The notes under the pieces were generated by a model. The model did not search any database, was not told where the DNA came from, and saw nothing but the letters and a program-made list of their open reading frames with translations. A program made the translations under genes and the position numbers. DNA of 64,000 nucleotides from Paludibacter sp. GTDB lineage: Bacteria; Bacteroidota; Bacteroidia; Bacteroidales; Paludibacteraceae. Every line of letters starts with the position of its first letter. Within the stretch, counting starts at the first letter, position 1. This document shows, in pieces, positions 26,488 to 34,196 of this stretch. The stretch spans positions 160,878-224,877 of the forward strand of contig JAQTTH010000008.1 of NCBI GenBank assembly GCA_028710895.1, in the 5' to 3' direction.

Positions 26488-27194
26488 ATTAGTTCATAAT
26501 TATCCAACATTATGTTTATTTCTTCAATTGAATTAAACATTAGCACATCAATAATTGAAAGACCTGATTCAAATTGATCCCTTTTTTGGTCATATTGTAA
26601 AAGATTAATTTTATGAAATTTCAAATCAATATTTGCCAAATCATATTTATCTTTATCAAAAAAGCTCCCCCCCCCCAATGGATTCCAATATTCAGATACG
26701 TCAGTCATTGCCTTGCAGATATTTAATGCCCACTCATCTGGGGCTCTAGGTGGTTCAATTTCCAAGTTCATTTGACTAAAAATCGGTAGCTCCTTTTTAA
26801 AACCCAAGTATTGACATATCAATTCAAGTGAATGCTTATTTAGAGATACAATTGTATTGAAATTTTCTGAGAACAGCTCATCAATTAAATTCTTTACTTT
26901 AAAATAGTTTGGAGCAATCTTCTTATAAGGATGTATCTGTGATAAAATTTTTAATTTCCAGTTTTGATTATCATCTATACGTATATCTTTAATAAGTGTA
27001 CTTTGATTATGTTTTAACAATGGTATCTGAATATATAACCAACCTTCACTTTGCTTTAAAACACGGTTTCTTTCTATCCATCCATGTCTAATGAACTGAA
27101 CTGAATCAAATAAGACAAATGCATCAGTATGTTTAATTAAACTATAATATCCCAGATATGGAAAAAAATATGGTTGCATTATACCTACTCTCAT
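26484..27194 (-). CDS. WbqC family protein with a G10 homopolymer
   Basis: About 236 residues starting at the ATG (27194) that overlaps the DegT stop as ATGA. MRVGIMQPYFFPYLGYYSLI, FVLFDSVQFIRHGWIERNRV and EYWNPLGGGSFFDKDKY are the family's hallmark blocks. WbqC proteins accompany DegT aminotransferases in O-antigen loci and are thought to be sugar-modifying or acyl-transferring enzymes. The Gly-Gly-Gly is encoded by ten consecutive G (plus-strand C run at ~26667-26676). This makes the gene a potential phase-variable switch. In this sequence it is in frame. Confidence 0.85.
   Translation of the reverse strand: MRVGIMQPYFFPYLGYYSLIKHTDAFVLFDSVQFIRHGWIERNRVLKQSEGWLYIQIPLLKHNQSTLIKDIRIDDNQNWKLKILSQIHPYKKIAPNYFKVKNLIDELFSENFNTIVSLNKHSLELICQYLGFKKELPIFSQMNLEIEPPRAPDEWALNICKAMTDVSEYWNPLGGGSFFDKDKYDLANIDLKFHKINLLQYDQKRDQFESGLSIIDVLMFNSIEEINIMLDNYELI
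26667..26676 (-). repeat. G10 tract inside wbqC-like gene
   Basis: Ten C on the plus strand (G on the coding strand) lie in the codons for Pro-Leu-Gly-Gly-Gly-Ser. Homopolymers this long are unusual in AT-rich coding DNA and are classic slipped-strand sites. Confidence 0.85.
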
Positions 27195-28309
27195 AATATA
27201 TTCTTTACAATTGAACAAATCCTGTAAACATCTACTTCATTTAAGTCAACATATATCGGCAAGCAAAGTACTTGTAGTGAAGCCTTAGTTGCAACTGGTA
27301 GGTTTTGTGGTGCTGCGGTAAGTAATTTACTGTAAGGTTCAAAATTACTTATTAATGGATAAAAATATCGTCGTGCAAAGATATTATTTTTTCTTAATTT
27401 TTCATACAATTCATCTCTGCTTTTTCCATATGACTCTTCATCGATAAGTATAGGAAAATAGGAATAACTGTATGAAATATCAACTTTATCATTAAGAAAG
27501 CGAATACCTGATATACCCTTCAATAAATTTCTATATAATTTTGTTATTAACTTCCGTTTAGAAATAAATCCATCAATATATTTCATCTGTAGTAAACCAT
27601 ATGCAGCCTGAAGTTCATTCAATTTTGCATTTATACCTGGCTCTTCCACTATCGTCTCATCCCGAAAACCAAAGTTTTTCAAGTTATCTATATGATGTTT
27701 CATTTCTTCTGAATGACAAATAATTGCTCCACCCTCAATTGTGCTAAACACTTTGGTTGCATGAAAACTAAGAACAGATAAGTCTCCATAGTTTAGCACT
27801 GATACCCCATTTTCTTTTACTCCAAATGCATGTGCTGCATCATAAATCACTTTCAAACCATGTTTGCCAGCAATTTGTTGTATTTTATCCATTTGGCATG
27901 GATTTCCATAAACATGAACGGGAAGTATGGCTGTTGTTCTTGGCGTTATCGCTGCTTCAATTTTATCCGGATCTAAATTCAGATATTCCGGCTCTATATC
28001 CACAAAAACTGGCGTAATTTTATTCCACCAGAGTGAATGAGTAGTTGCAACAAAACTAAAAGGAGTTGTAATCACTTCACCAGTAATATTAAGTGCTTGC
28101 AATGCAGAGATTAACGCTAATGTTCCATTAGAGAATAAAGAAATATGTTTTACTCCTAAATAATTTGCCAACTCTTGTTCCAATTGTTGATGCATTGGTC
28201 CATTATTAGTTAACCATTTATTATCCCATATTTGCTGCAAATAAGGGACAAACTCATCCAAAGGTGGAAGGCATGGTTTAGTAACTGTAATAGGAGTTTT
28301 ATTTGTCAT
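27191..28309 (-). CDS. DegT/DnrJ/EryC1 aminotransferase
   Basis: About 372 residues, a full-length sugar aminotransferase. ITVTKPCLPPLDEF, HISLFSNGTLALISALQA, VDIEPEYLNLDPDKIEAAIT, YDAAHAFGVKENG (Asp for PLP) and LSFHATKVFSTIEGGAI with the Schiff-base Lys all fit ArnB/WecE/QdtB-type enzymes that aminate nucleotide-linked keto sugars. The ATG at 28309 overlaps the end of the upstream GT4 gene; the 18 codons before it translate GT4 sequence and were rejected. Its stop overlaps wbqC. Confidence 0.9.
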   Translation of the reverse strand: MTNKTPITVTKPCLPPLDEFVPYLQQIWDNKWLTNNGPMHQQLEQELANYLGVKHISLFSNGTLALISALQALNITGEVITTPFSFVATTHSLWWNKITPVFVDIEPEYLNLDPDKIEAAITPRTTAILPVHVYGNPCQMDKIQQIAGKHGLKVIYDAAHAFGVKENGVSVLNYGDLSVLSFHATKVFSTIEGGAIICHSEEMKHHIDNLKNFGFRDETIVEEPGINAKLNELQAAYGLLQMKYIDGFISKRKLITKLYRNLLKGISGIRFLNDKVDISYSYSYFPILIDEESYGKSRDELYEKLRKNNIFARRYFYPLISNFEPYSKLLTAAPQNLPVATKASLQVLCLPIYVDLNEVDVYRICSIVKNIL

Positions 28310-29537
28310 ACATTGCACTTCTATATTCATTCGTAATAGTTTCAGAAAATACTTTTGCTCCAAAACGTTCTCTTATCTCATCTGATATTTGTTTTCCATT
28401 ATACTTTGCGATATTATCAAACACTTTTACTATAGCATCCCCTAAAGCCTTAGGATCTCTGATTGGAACAATAATTCCATTTATTTCATTGATAAAGTCC
28501 CTAGGTCCACCACTATCTGTACATACAACAGGTAGTCCACACAACAAAGCTTCTGCAATAGAAAGACCAAAAGTTTCAGAAAAACTGGTTGAAACTAAAA
28601 TAGAGTTATCTTGGTATTCAAAAGTCATTTTATCTCCCGATACTATTCCCCTAAAACCAAAATAATCCGAAAGTCCTGATTTATCAATTTCTTCTTTTAA
28701 AGAATAGTTTGAGTTTGTATAATAGTAATAAAATGATTTATCTATTTCCAACCCTATAATATTGATAAAAAAATTTGTAAACCCTGAATCAACTAAATAT
28801 CTAGCAGTTTGGATTAATATATGAATATCTTTACAACTATAATGACCTGCAACAAATATTATTTGATATTTCTCAGTTTTCCTCTTCCTCTCTTGAAATA
28901 CAAAATGTCTATCATCTACAAAGTTTCCAATTATTGAAAAACTCTTTAAATTAAAGTTATTTATCAACAAATGTCTTAATACATGGTTACTTACACATAA
29001 TACTTTATTTACTTTTTCATACACATTTTGTCTCTCTTTCTCGAAGAAATCTTCAATTCCTCTAAATGAATAAACATTATGCTCCGTAAGTATCACTGGT
29101 ATATTATATTTTTCACCTAAATTACACGCAAATACAGCAGTATCACTCAAAGATTGTATGTGTATCAAATCAGGTTTCCAATTACTACTTTCCAAGTTCT
29201 TGAAGATACTGTCAAAGATTTTATTCAATTTTTTATATTGCTTTTGCTCCAAAAACTTTGGCAACATCTTAACCCAGGTATAATCTATAGCAATTGTTTG
29301 TTCTTTTTGCAAATATTTATAATCAATTCTTTTTGACAGATTATATTCTCTGTGTAAAATTTGATTTATGAATTTCTTTCTGCCAATTGCAGAGCGTTGC
29401 CCTACAAATACTTTGAAGTCAAAATCATTTTCTAACAACCACATTTGTTCCTGAAAAAAAGAGCGTAAAGGTGAATCCGACAATTCGGGATACCAACCAG
29501 GGACTAAAAGTACTTTGGGTTTGCACATCAGATTCAT
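28299..29537 (-). CDS. Glycosyltransferase family 4 (GT-B)
   Basis: A 412-residue GT4. KVLLVPGWYPELSDSPLRSF is the opening, then DLIHIQSLSDTAVFACNLGE, ILTEHNVYSFRG, LCVSNHVLRHLL and SFSETFGLSIAEALLCGLPV, the donor site with its E-x7-E pair. It is the first glycosyltransferase after the wzt gene and overlaps the DegT gene downstream by 11 bases. Confidence 0.88.
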   Translation of the reverse strand: MNLMCKPKVLLVPGWYPELSDSPLRSFFQEQMWLLENDFDFKVFVGQRSAIGRKKFINQILHREYNLSKRIDYKYLQKEQTIAIDYTWVKMLPKFLEQKQYKKLNKIFDSIFKNLESSNWKPDLIHIQSLSDTAVFACNLGEKYNIPVILTEHNVYSFRGIEDFFEKERQNVYEKVNKVLCVSNHVLRHLLINNFNLKSFSIIGNFVDDRHFVFQERKRKTEKYQIIFVAGHYSCKDIHILIQTARYLVDSGFTNFFINIIGLEIDKSFYYYYTNSNYSLKEEIDKSGLSDYFGFRGIVSGDKMTFEYQDNSILVSTSFSETFGLSIAEALLCGLPVVCTDSGGPRDFINEINGIIVPIRDPKALGDAIVKVFDNIAKYNGKQISDEIRERFGAKVFSETITNEYRSAMYDK

Positions 29538-29552
29538 TTGATTTGATATTAC

Positions 29553-30836
29553 TCAGGCAAATTCCCAATTTATACTTGGATTAATTACAGCTGTTGACGA
29601 TTGCATGGCAGATAATTCGAGATTTGGTTCCTTGGTAAAAGTCAACACTCTCGTATATTCTTCGAAGGGATTCACAATCCATGAAAGATTGTGATAACTC
29701 ACGTCTAGAACAACACGGTATATACCTGATTTTAGAAAATCTGTTTCAATTCTAGCTCTTAATCTATTCTTACCTTTTTGTTGTTGTTTATAAATTAATG
29801 GATTTTTATCAGTATGAAGCGATCGATAAACATACTGACCTTTTTCATCAAATAATGAAATACCAATAGTAATATTATTCTCAATTACTTTGGAAATGAA
29901 TTCAATTACAACATATATTTCATCATTATCTTTGACGTTTCCAAGTAAAATATCACCATCTTTTTCAAGCATGAATTTAGTTACTTGGAATTGGCTTATA
30001 AGATCTTCAAATTGTGCACTCCAAACTGTTTGTTGGTTGACAAAATATATGTTTTGATACAATTGGATTGCTTTATCAATTGTACCATTATATTCTATTT
30101 CCCCGTTCTTTAATATCAAACCCTTAGTGCATAGTTTTTGAACTGAATCCATATTATGACTCACAAACAACACAGTCCTTCCCTCTCCCCTACTTACATC
30201 CTGCATTTTACCAATAGCTTTCTTTTGAAATTCAGCATCACCAACAGCCAGGACTTCATCTACTACCAATATCTCGGGTTCTAAGTGAGCAGCAATGGCA
30301 AAACCAAGACGTACAGTCATACCACTGGAGTAACGTTTTACAGGCGTATCCAGATAACGCTCTACGCCGGAGAAATCAACTATTTCGTCGAGTTTGCTTT
30401 TAATTTCAGCCTTGCTCATACCCATAATAGCACCGTTCATAAAAATATTCTCACGGCCGGTCATTTCGGGGTGAAAACCCGTACCTACCTCCAGTAATGA
30501 CGCAATACGTCCACGGGCTTTAATGGTACCGGTAGTAGGTGCAGTTACTTTAGAAAGAATTTTCAATAAAGTAGATTTACCGGCACCGTTTTTTCCAATA
30601 ATACCCAATACATCACCCTGTTGCACTTCAAAGTTTATGTCTTTAAGCGCCCATACGTAATCGCTCTTGCCTTTCGTGGCACGGTCGTTCACCTCACCTA
30701 TCTTCAGGTATGGATCTTCTTTTCCCTGTATATTCATCTTCCACCAGCGGTTCAGGTCGTGACTCAGTGTTTGAGTGGAGACCAAACCAAGGCGGTATTC
30801 TTTGGATATATTTTCGAATTTTATCGCGGTGCTCAT
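29553..30836 (-). CDS. wzt: Polysaccharide ABC exporter ATPase with C-terminal glycan-binding domain
   Basis: A 427-residue Wzt. The ATPase domain (1-~245) has Walker A IIGKNGAGKSTLLKIL, signature YSSGMTVRLGFAIAAHL, Walker B EILVVDEVLAVGDAEF and the switch His in FVSHNMDSV. Residues ~270-427 are a beta-rich C-terminal domain (VIEFISKVIENNITIGISLF) like that of Wzt proteins that recognise a modified chain terminus before export. This suggests chain-end capping, for which the methyltransferases in the cluster are candidates. It pairs with wzm upstream; an unrelated GxxExxY gene lies between them. Confidence 0.92.
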   Translation of the reverse strand: MSTAIKFENISKEYRLGLVSTQTLSHDLNRWWKMNIQGKEDPYLKIGEVNDRATKGKSDYVWALKDINFEVQQGDVLGIIGKNGAGKSTLLKILSKVTAPTTGTIKARGRIASLLEVGTGFHPEMTGRENIFMNGAIMGMSKAEIKSKLDEIVDFSGVERYLDTPVKRYSSGMTVRLGFAIAAHLEPEILVVDEVLAVGDAEFQKKAIGKMQDVSRGEGRTVLFVSHNMDSVQKLCTKGLILKNGEIEYNGTIDKAIQLYQNIYFVNQQTVWSAQFEDLISQFQVTKFMLEKDGDILLGNVKDNDEIYVVIEFISKVIENNITIGISLFDEKGQYVYRSLHTDKNPLIYKQQQKGKNRLRARIETDFLKSGIYRVVLDVSYHNLSWIVNPFEEYTRVLTFTKEPNLELSAMQSSTAVINPSINWEFA

Positions 30837-30839
30837 AAT

Positions 30840-30995
30840 ACTAGTTGCACGAATTAAATACTAATTGCACGAATTTTGGGAATGCAATCACTATATTTTA
30901 TCGCGTTTATTTGTTATTCTATTTTGTTGTTATAATTTTCCTATCCCTTAATTCGTGGAATTCGTATTATTTAGTGGAATTCGTGATATTAATAG
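30840..30995. repeat. Dispersed 'aattcgtg' repeat, wzt side
   Basis: The sequence holds repeated phrases CACGAATTAAATACTAATTG, TTAATTCGTGGAATTCG and TAGTGGAATTCGTG. They match those at 6692-6846 and 31372-31440. It flanks the GxxExxY gene on one side. Confidence 0.7.
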
Positions 30996-30996
30996 A

Positions 30997-31371
30997 TTAA
31001 TGTACTATACGTTTATATGTTAGACTTTTCGAGCCAAAACAAACAAGTATTCCCAATTTTATATTTGTTGCTTTGAGATAATTCACTAGTTGTTCTTCAT
31101 CTTTTTTATAAATCATTGGAGTGGATTTAAGTTCCATAATTATTTTGTCATAACAAACAAAATCTGATTTGAAATATTTATCCAAGAGCTCTGAATCAAA
31201 CTGTATACGAAGCTTTTGTTCTCTTTTATACGGAACATTATCTTTTATAAACTGTTTTTCGAGTGCTTCCTGATAAACTGACTCCAGAAAACCCGCCCCT
31301 AATTCAGCATGAACCTTCATACACGAGCCTATTATTTTATAGCTTTCGTCTTTATAAAGTATATCTGCCAT
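30997..31371 (-). CDS. GxxExxY protein (PD-(D/E)xK-like fold)
   Basis: A 124-residue protein with the name-giving motif GAGFLESVY (G-x2-E-x2-Y) near residue 26 and a possible nuclease core SDFVCYDKIIMELKS (D...ExK). Pfam places the family among PD-(D/E)xK nuclease-like proteins (PDDEXK_3), but no activity is known to me. It is inserted between wzm and wzt, genes that normally touch, and both sides carry the same dispersed repeat. That context suggests it came in with the repeat and is not part of glycan export. Confidence 0.85.
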   Translation of the reverse strand: MADILYKDESYKIIGSCMKVHAELGAGFLESVYQEALEKQFIKDNVPYKREQKLRIQFDSELLDKYFKSDFVCYDKIIMELKSTPMIYKKDEEQLVNYLKATNIKLGILVCFGSKSLTYKRIVH

Positions 31372-31440
31372 TCTTAATTCGTGAAATTAGTATTTATTTC
31401 GTGTAATTAGTGTCGATTAATTCGTGTAATTAGTATTAAA
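31372..31440. repeat. Dispersed 'aattcgtgtaattag' repeat, wzm side
   Basis: Three near-identical phrases occur in 69 bp: TTAATTCGTGAAATTAGTAT, TTCGTGTAATTAGTGTC and TTAATTCGTGTAATTAGTAT. Copies of this type also lie on the other side of the GxxExxY gene and at 6692-6846. Confidence 0.8.
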
Positions 31441-32277
31441 TCAAACTGTATCCATAAAACTCCGTTGCACATTATTAAACACAACAACTCCAATAATAAG
31501 AATCACAACCATAAATCCAAAACTATATGCCAATTGCCCTACACTAAATGTTCCGACGCCCATGGTGGCATATTTAAAAGCCTCGATAATGGATGTCACC
31601 GGGTTAAGAACCATGTACCACTGACGCTTGGGGGACATAAGACTGAGTGGGTAAATGATAGGGGTGGCATACATCCAAAGCTGCATGATAAAGGAGAAGA
31701 GGATTGTAAGGTCGCGATACTTAGTGGTTAATGACGAAATGATAATACCAAAACCCAATGCCAGCCCGGCCAACATAAGAATAAGTACCGGAATCATCCA
31801 TAAGTTAGTAGTTGGGGCAATATGTACTCCGCTCAAAATAAAATAGATATATACCGCAACAAAAAGTAACAACTGAATGCCCAAGCGCATGAGATTGGAT
31901 ATAATAACTGATAGCGGAACTATCAGACGAGGAAAATATACTTTTCCAAAAATTCCCTGATTGGTTGTAAATGTACTTGAAGTTTTATTGAGGCAATCGG
32001 AAAAGTAATTCCAACAAACGATTCCGGCCAGATAAAACAGAGGTTGTGGAAGTCCATCAGTACTGATACCGGCAATACCTCCAAAGGCAATCATGTAAAT
32101 AATGGTTGTAAGAGCCGGCTGAATAAAAAACCAGGTAGGACCCAAAATAGTTTGTTTATATTGGGTAATGATGTCACGCTTAATGAACATCGATAAAAGA
32201 TCGCGGTATTGCCAAATCTCCTTAAAATCGATTTCAAAAAGTTTATTTTTCGGTTTTATAATGGTATTCAGTTCCAT
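31441..32277 (-). CDS. wzm: Polysaccharide ABC exporter permease
   Basis: A 278-residue ABC-2 type permease with six predicted membrane segments. The cytosolic N-terminus LLSMFIKRDIITQYKQTILG precedes TWFFIQPALTTIIYMIAFGG, and the YATPIIYPLSLMSPKRQWYM motif region is typical of Wzm/KpsM/RfbD. With Wzt it flips an undecaprenyl-linked polysaccharide. It is the first gene of the ~19-kb cluster and lies behind a recognisable promoter and a perfect palindrome. Confidence 0.92.
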   Translation of the reverse strand: MELNTIIKPKNKLFEIDFKEIWQYRDLLSMFIKRDIITQYKQTILGPTWFFIQPALTTIIYMIAFGGIAGISTDGLPQPLFYLAGIVCWNYFSDCLNKTSSTFTTNQGIFGKVYFPRLIVPLSVIISNLMRLGIQLLLFVAVYIYFILSGVHIAPTTNLWMIPVLILMLAGLALGFGIIISSLTTKYRDLTILFSFIMQLWMYATPIIYPLSLMSPKRQWYMVLNPVTSIIEAFKYATMGVGTFSVGQLAYSFGFMVVILIIGVVVFNNVQRSFMDTV

Positions 32278-32369
32278 TTAATTTTAATTCGTTTTACAAA
32301 TGAATAATCCCCAGCATTCACAATATCATCTATGAGTGCATCACCTGCTTTTTATCAATCAGGTTTATT

Positions 32370-32384
32370 GTGTTAGTCTAACAC
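32370..32384. promoter_or_regulatory. Palindrome GTGTTAGTCTAACAC downstream of the wzm promoter
   Basis: A perfect 7-1-7 palindrome lies 19 bases downstream of the -7 element of the polysaccharide cluster, where a repressor would block early transcription. It has the same position relative to its promoter as the palindromes of the glycan-utilisation locus, but a different core. Confidence 0.55.
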
Positions 32385-32402
32385 TCAAAATTATAATTAT
32401 TA

Positions 32403-32410
32403 CAAAAGTA
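32403..32410 (-). promoter_or_regulatory. Promoter -7 element for the wzm-led cluster
   Basis: TACTTTTG on the minus strand fits the Bacteroidota TAnnTTTG element. The inferred start near 32396 leaves a ~120-nt leader before wzm. The -33 element is weak. Confidence 0.55.
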
Positions 32411-32495
32411 AGATTTTTTTTTGCAACAGTAACATTTGAATTGTGATATTTAGATATATTAAAAAAATTAACTCAAACAATGCTTGTAAATATAA

Positions 32496-32531
32496 AAAGA
32501 GGCCGTATAACCTTAGTTATACAGCCTCTTT
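32496..32531 (-). terminator. Intrinsic terminator of the E-set protein gene
   Basis: AAAGAGGC (32496-32503) with GCCTCTTT (32524-32531), plus GTATAA with TTATAC, form a long stem with one mismatch and a 6-nt loop. On the minus strand the stem ends in a T-rich run. It lies 20 bases after the stop codon. Confidence 0.85.
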
Positions 32532-32550
32532 CAACCAATTAAAATCAAAT

Positions 32551-33834
32551 TTATCTTAAAGACACTTTTGTTGTAGCACCATCTATGCGAATGATATATA
32601 AGCCAGAGTTTAAGTTTTTAGAACTGAATGTCCCAACAACTTTTTGACTTTGAACTGTACGTCCACTTGCATCATAGATATCAACCTGAGCAGTTACACC
32701 TTCAACTACTACTGAGTGATTAGCAGTGTAAATTCTGTAATTATCCATATTGATAGCCTGAACAGCACTCAAATTTTGTTTCCATGCAACAACAGTTACT
32801 GCTGAAGTTGCATTTTCAGGATAACTAACGGCTGTATTTGCAATGTCTTTTCCAGCTGCATCAACCGCGTTGTAACCCCAACTATTATCCTTTTTGTTGA
32901 ATAATTTATATTCAAATCCACCGGTATTATTTACAGTAAAAGTAAAAGTTCCGTCTGTATTTTTTGTACAAGCAACTGCATTATCCATGCTCCAGCCCTG
33001 GAAGCTTCCTACAGACCATACTTCAGCTGTATTGGCAGGAACAGTAATTGTTACCACTATAGTTCCAACTTTTGCTGGATCGTATACTTTTTTCCAAGAT
33101 GTCACAATAGGAGCTATAGTTGGATATTTATAATCACCTGTTGGAGCTAACTGTTCGTATGACCAGTCCGGTCCTGAACAGAAGTGGTAAGCTAACATAT
33201 GCGCATCAGCTGTGAAAATTGTTTTTTCAAAAACCATTGTACCATCGTCATTTGTTGCAACTTTCACCATTTTCACACTATCAACAGGAGCTGTTGGTCC
33301 GGCCCAGTTGTTGAATGTACCTACTATATAACATTGAATAGTCCCGGCAGGAACCATTACATCAATTGTTACATTCATTGGAAGTGGAGGTACATCTTCC
33401 CATACCAATGCCCATTTTTGAACAACATCATTACCATCGTTTCCAGGTATTGTAGTTTTTGCTGGATCAGGATTTGCAATAGTAGTACCTTTTACATAAG
33501 TTCTGTCATTCAATTCAGTTCCAGCTGCATCTTTTTCTACATAAGCCCAAGTGCCACCTCCACTTAAATACTTATATTTAATATTTGCAGTAGTAACTTG
33601 AACGCCACCATCAAGTCCCCAAGTGGTATCATCCATTGTAATTGTGTAGTGCGTAGCATCTACCTTTGTCATTTTTTTGTCGTTATTGTTCCAACCATTG
33701 AAGTTACCAACAATCCAACATGCGTTAGTTCCCGCAGGTACGGTTACATTAAAGGTCACATTAGCAGCAGAGGCTAATTGGACCGCTGAAAACAAGCTCA
33801 TAAGAGCAATTGCGAAAGTAAAAATTCTTTTCAT
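32551..33834 (-). CDS. Secreted triple starch-binding-like (E-set) protein with T9SS sorting domain
   Basis: About 427 residues from MKRIFTFAIALMSLFSAVQL, a clear signal peptide. Three related modules start VTFNVTVPAGTNACWIVGNF, VTIDVMVPAGTIQCYIVGTF and VVTITVPANTAEVWSVGSFQ. Each continues with NGW/NNW/QGW and KMTKV-like strands, the pattern of CBM20/CBM48-type E-set domains. The last ~75 residues (VYDASGRTV-like VDIYDASGRTVQSQ, LNSGLYIIRIDGATTKVSLR) are a T9SS tail. The probable role is surface glycan binding for the adjacent utilisation locus. The 18 upstream codons of the open frame lie before the signal peptide and were excluded. Confidence 0.8.
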   Translation of the reverse strand: MKRIFTFAIALMSLFSAVQLASAANVTFNVTVPAGTNACWIVGNFNGWNNNDKKMTKVDATHYTITMDDTTWGLDGGVQVTTANIKYKYLSGGGTWAYVEKDAAGTELNDRTYVKGTTIANPDPAKTTIPGNDGNDVVQKWALVWEDVPPLPMNVTIDVMVPAGTIQCYIVGTFNNWAGPTAPVDSVKMVKVATNDDGTMVFEKTIFTADAHMLAYHFCSGPDWSYEQLAPTGDYKYPTIAPIVTSWKKVYDPAKVGTIVVTITVPANTAEVWSVGSFQGWSMDNAVACTKNTDGTFTFTVNNTGGFEYKLFNKKDNSWGYNAVDAAGKDIANTAVSYPENATSAVTVVAWKQNLSAVQAINMDNYRIYTANHSVVVEGVTAQVDIYDASGRTVQSQKVVGTFSSKNLNSGLYIIRIDGATTKVSLR

Positions 33835-33891
33835 AACATTGATTTTTTTAAGTGTATATTCAGAAAGATTATTTTGGTTTACATGCACTTT

Positions 33892-33904
33892 GTGTCATAT
33901 ACAC
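33892..33904. promoter_or_regulatory. Palindromic operator candidate GTGTCATATACAC
   Basis: A GTGT-N5-ACAC palindrome 58 bases upstream of the E-set protein gene. It differs at one base from the site before GH3 (GTGTCATAAACAC). Confidence 0.6.
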
Positions 33905-34117
33905 ACATTGTACATTGATTTAGAAACACATCTATTCATTTTTTTGTTCAAATTTTCGTCAAATAATAATTTATAAACAAATCATGAATGGTTGATTTAG
34001 TTGTATAATGCTTAATAAAAGCTATATACAATGGATTATTCTGTTTTTGATAAGGCAAAAATAGAGTATTAAAATTCATATTTATACCCAATATTGCAAT
34101 TTCATTGTAAAATTTCC

Positions 34118-34131
34118 CGCAAACGTTTGCG
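34118..34131. promoter_or_regulatory. Perfect palindrome CGCAAACGTTTGCG
   Basis: A 14-bp perfect palindrome with the central CG and flanking AAA/TTT typical of LacI-family operators. It lies ~65 bases after the GH30 gene and ~285 bases before the E-set gene. No LacI gene is in the window. Confidence 0.4.
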
Positions 34132-34196
34132 AAAAGAATATTATAAGCCAACATGTTTGAAAATATCATGCGTAATAACACTTGAAACTATTCCAA

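Larger units (their letters stand above)
33835..34196. other. Non-coding region between E-set gene and GH30 gene
   Basis: No credible gene is present. It carries the GTGTCATATACAC palindrome at 33892-33904 and a second, different, perfect palindrome CGCAAACGTTTGCG at 34118-34131 that resembles LacI-family operators. No intact TAnnTTTG element was found. Confidence 0.6.

Noticed and set aside
33948..34181. Minus-strand 77-codon open frame upstream of the E-set gene
   Set aside because: It is AT-rich, low-complexity and overlaps the regulatory palindromes; no family features.
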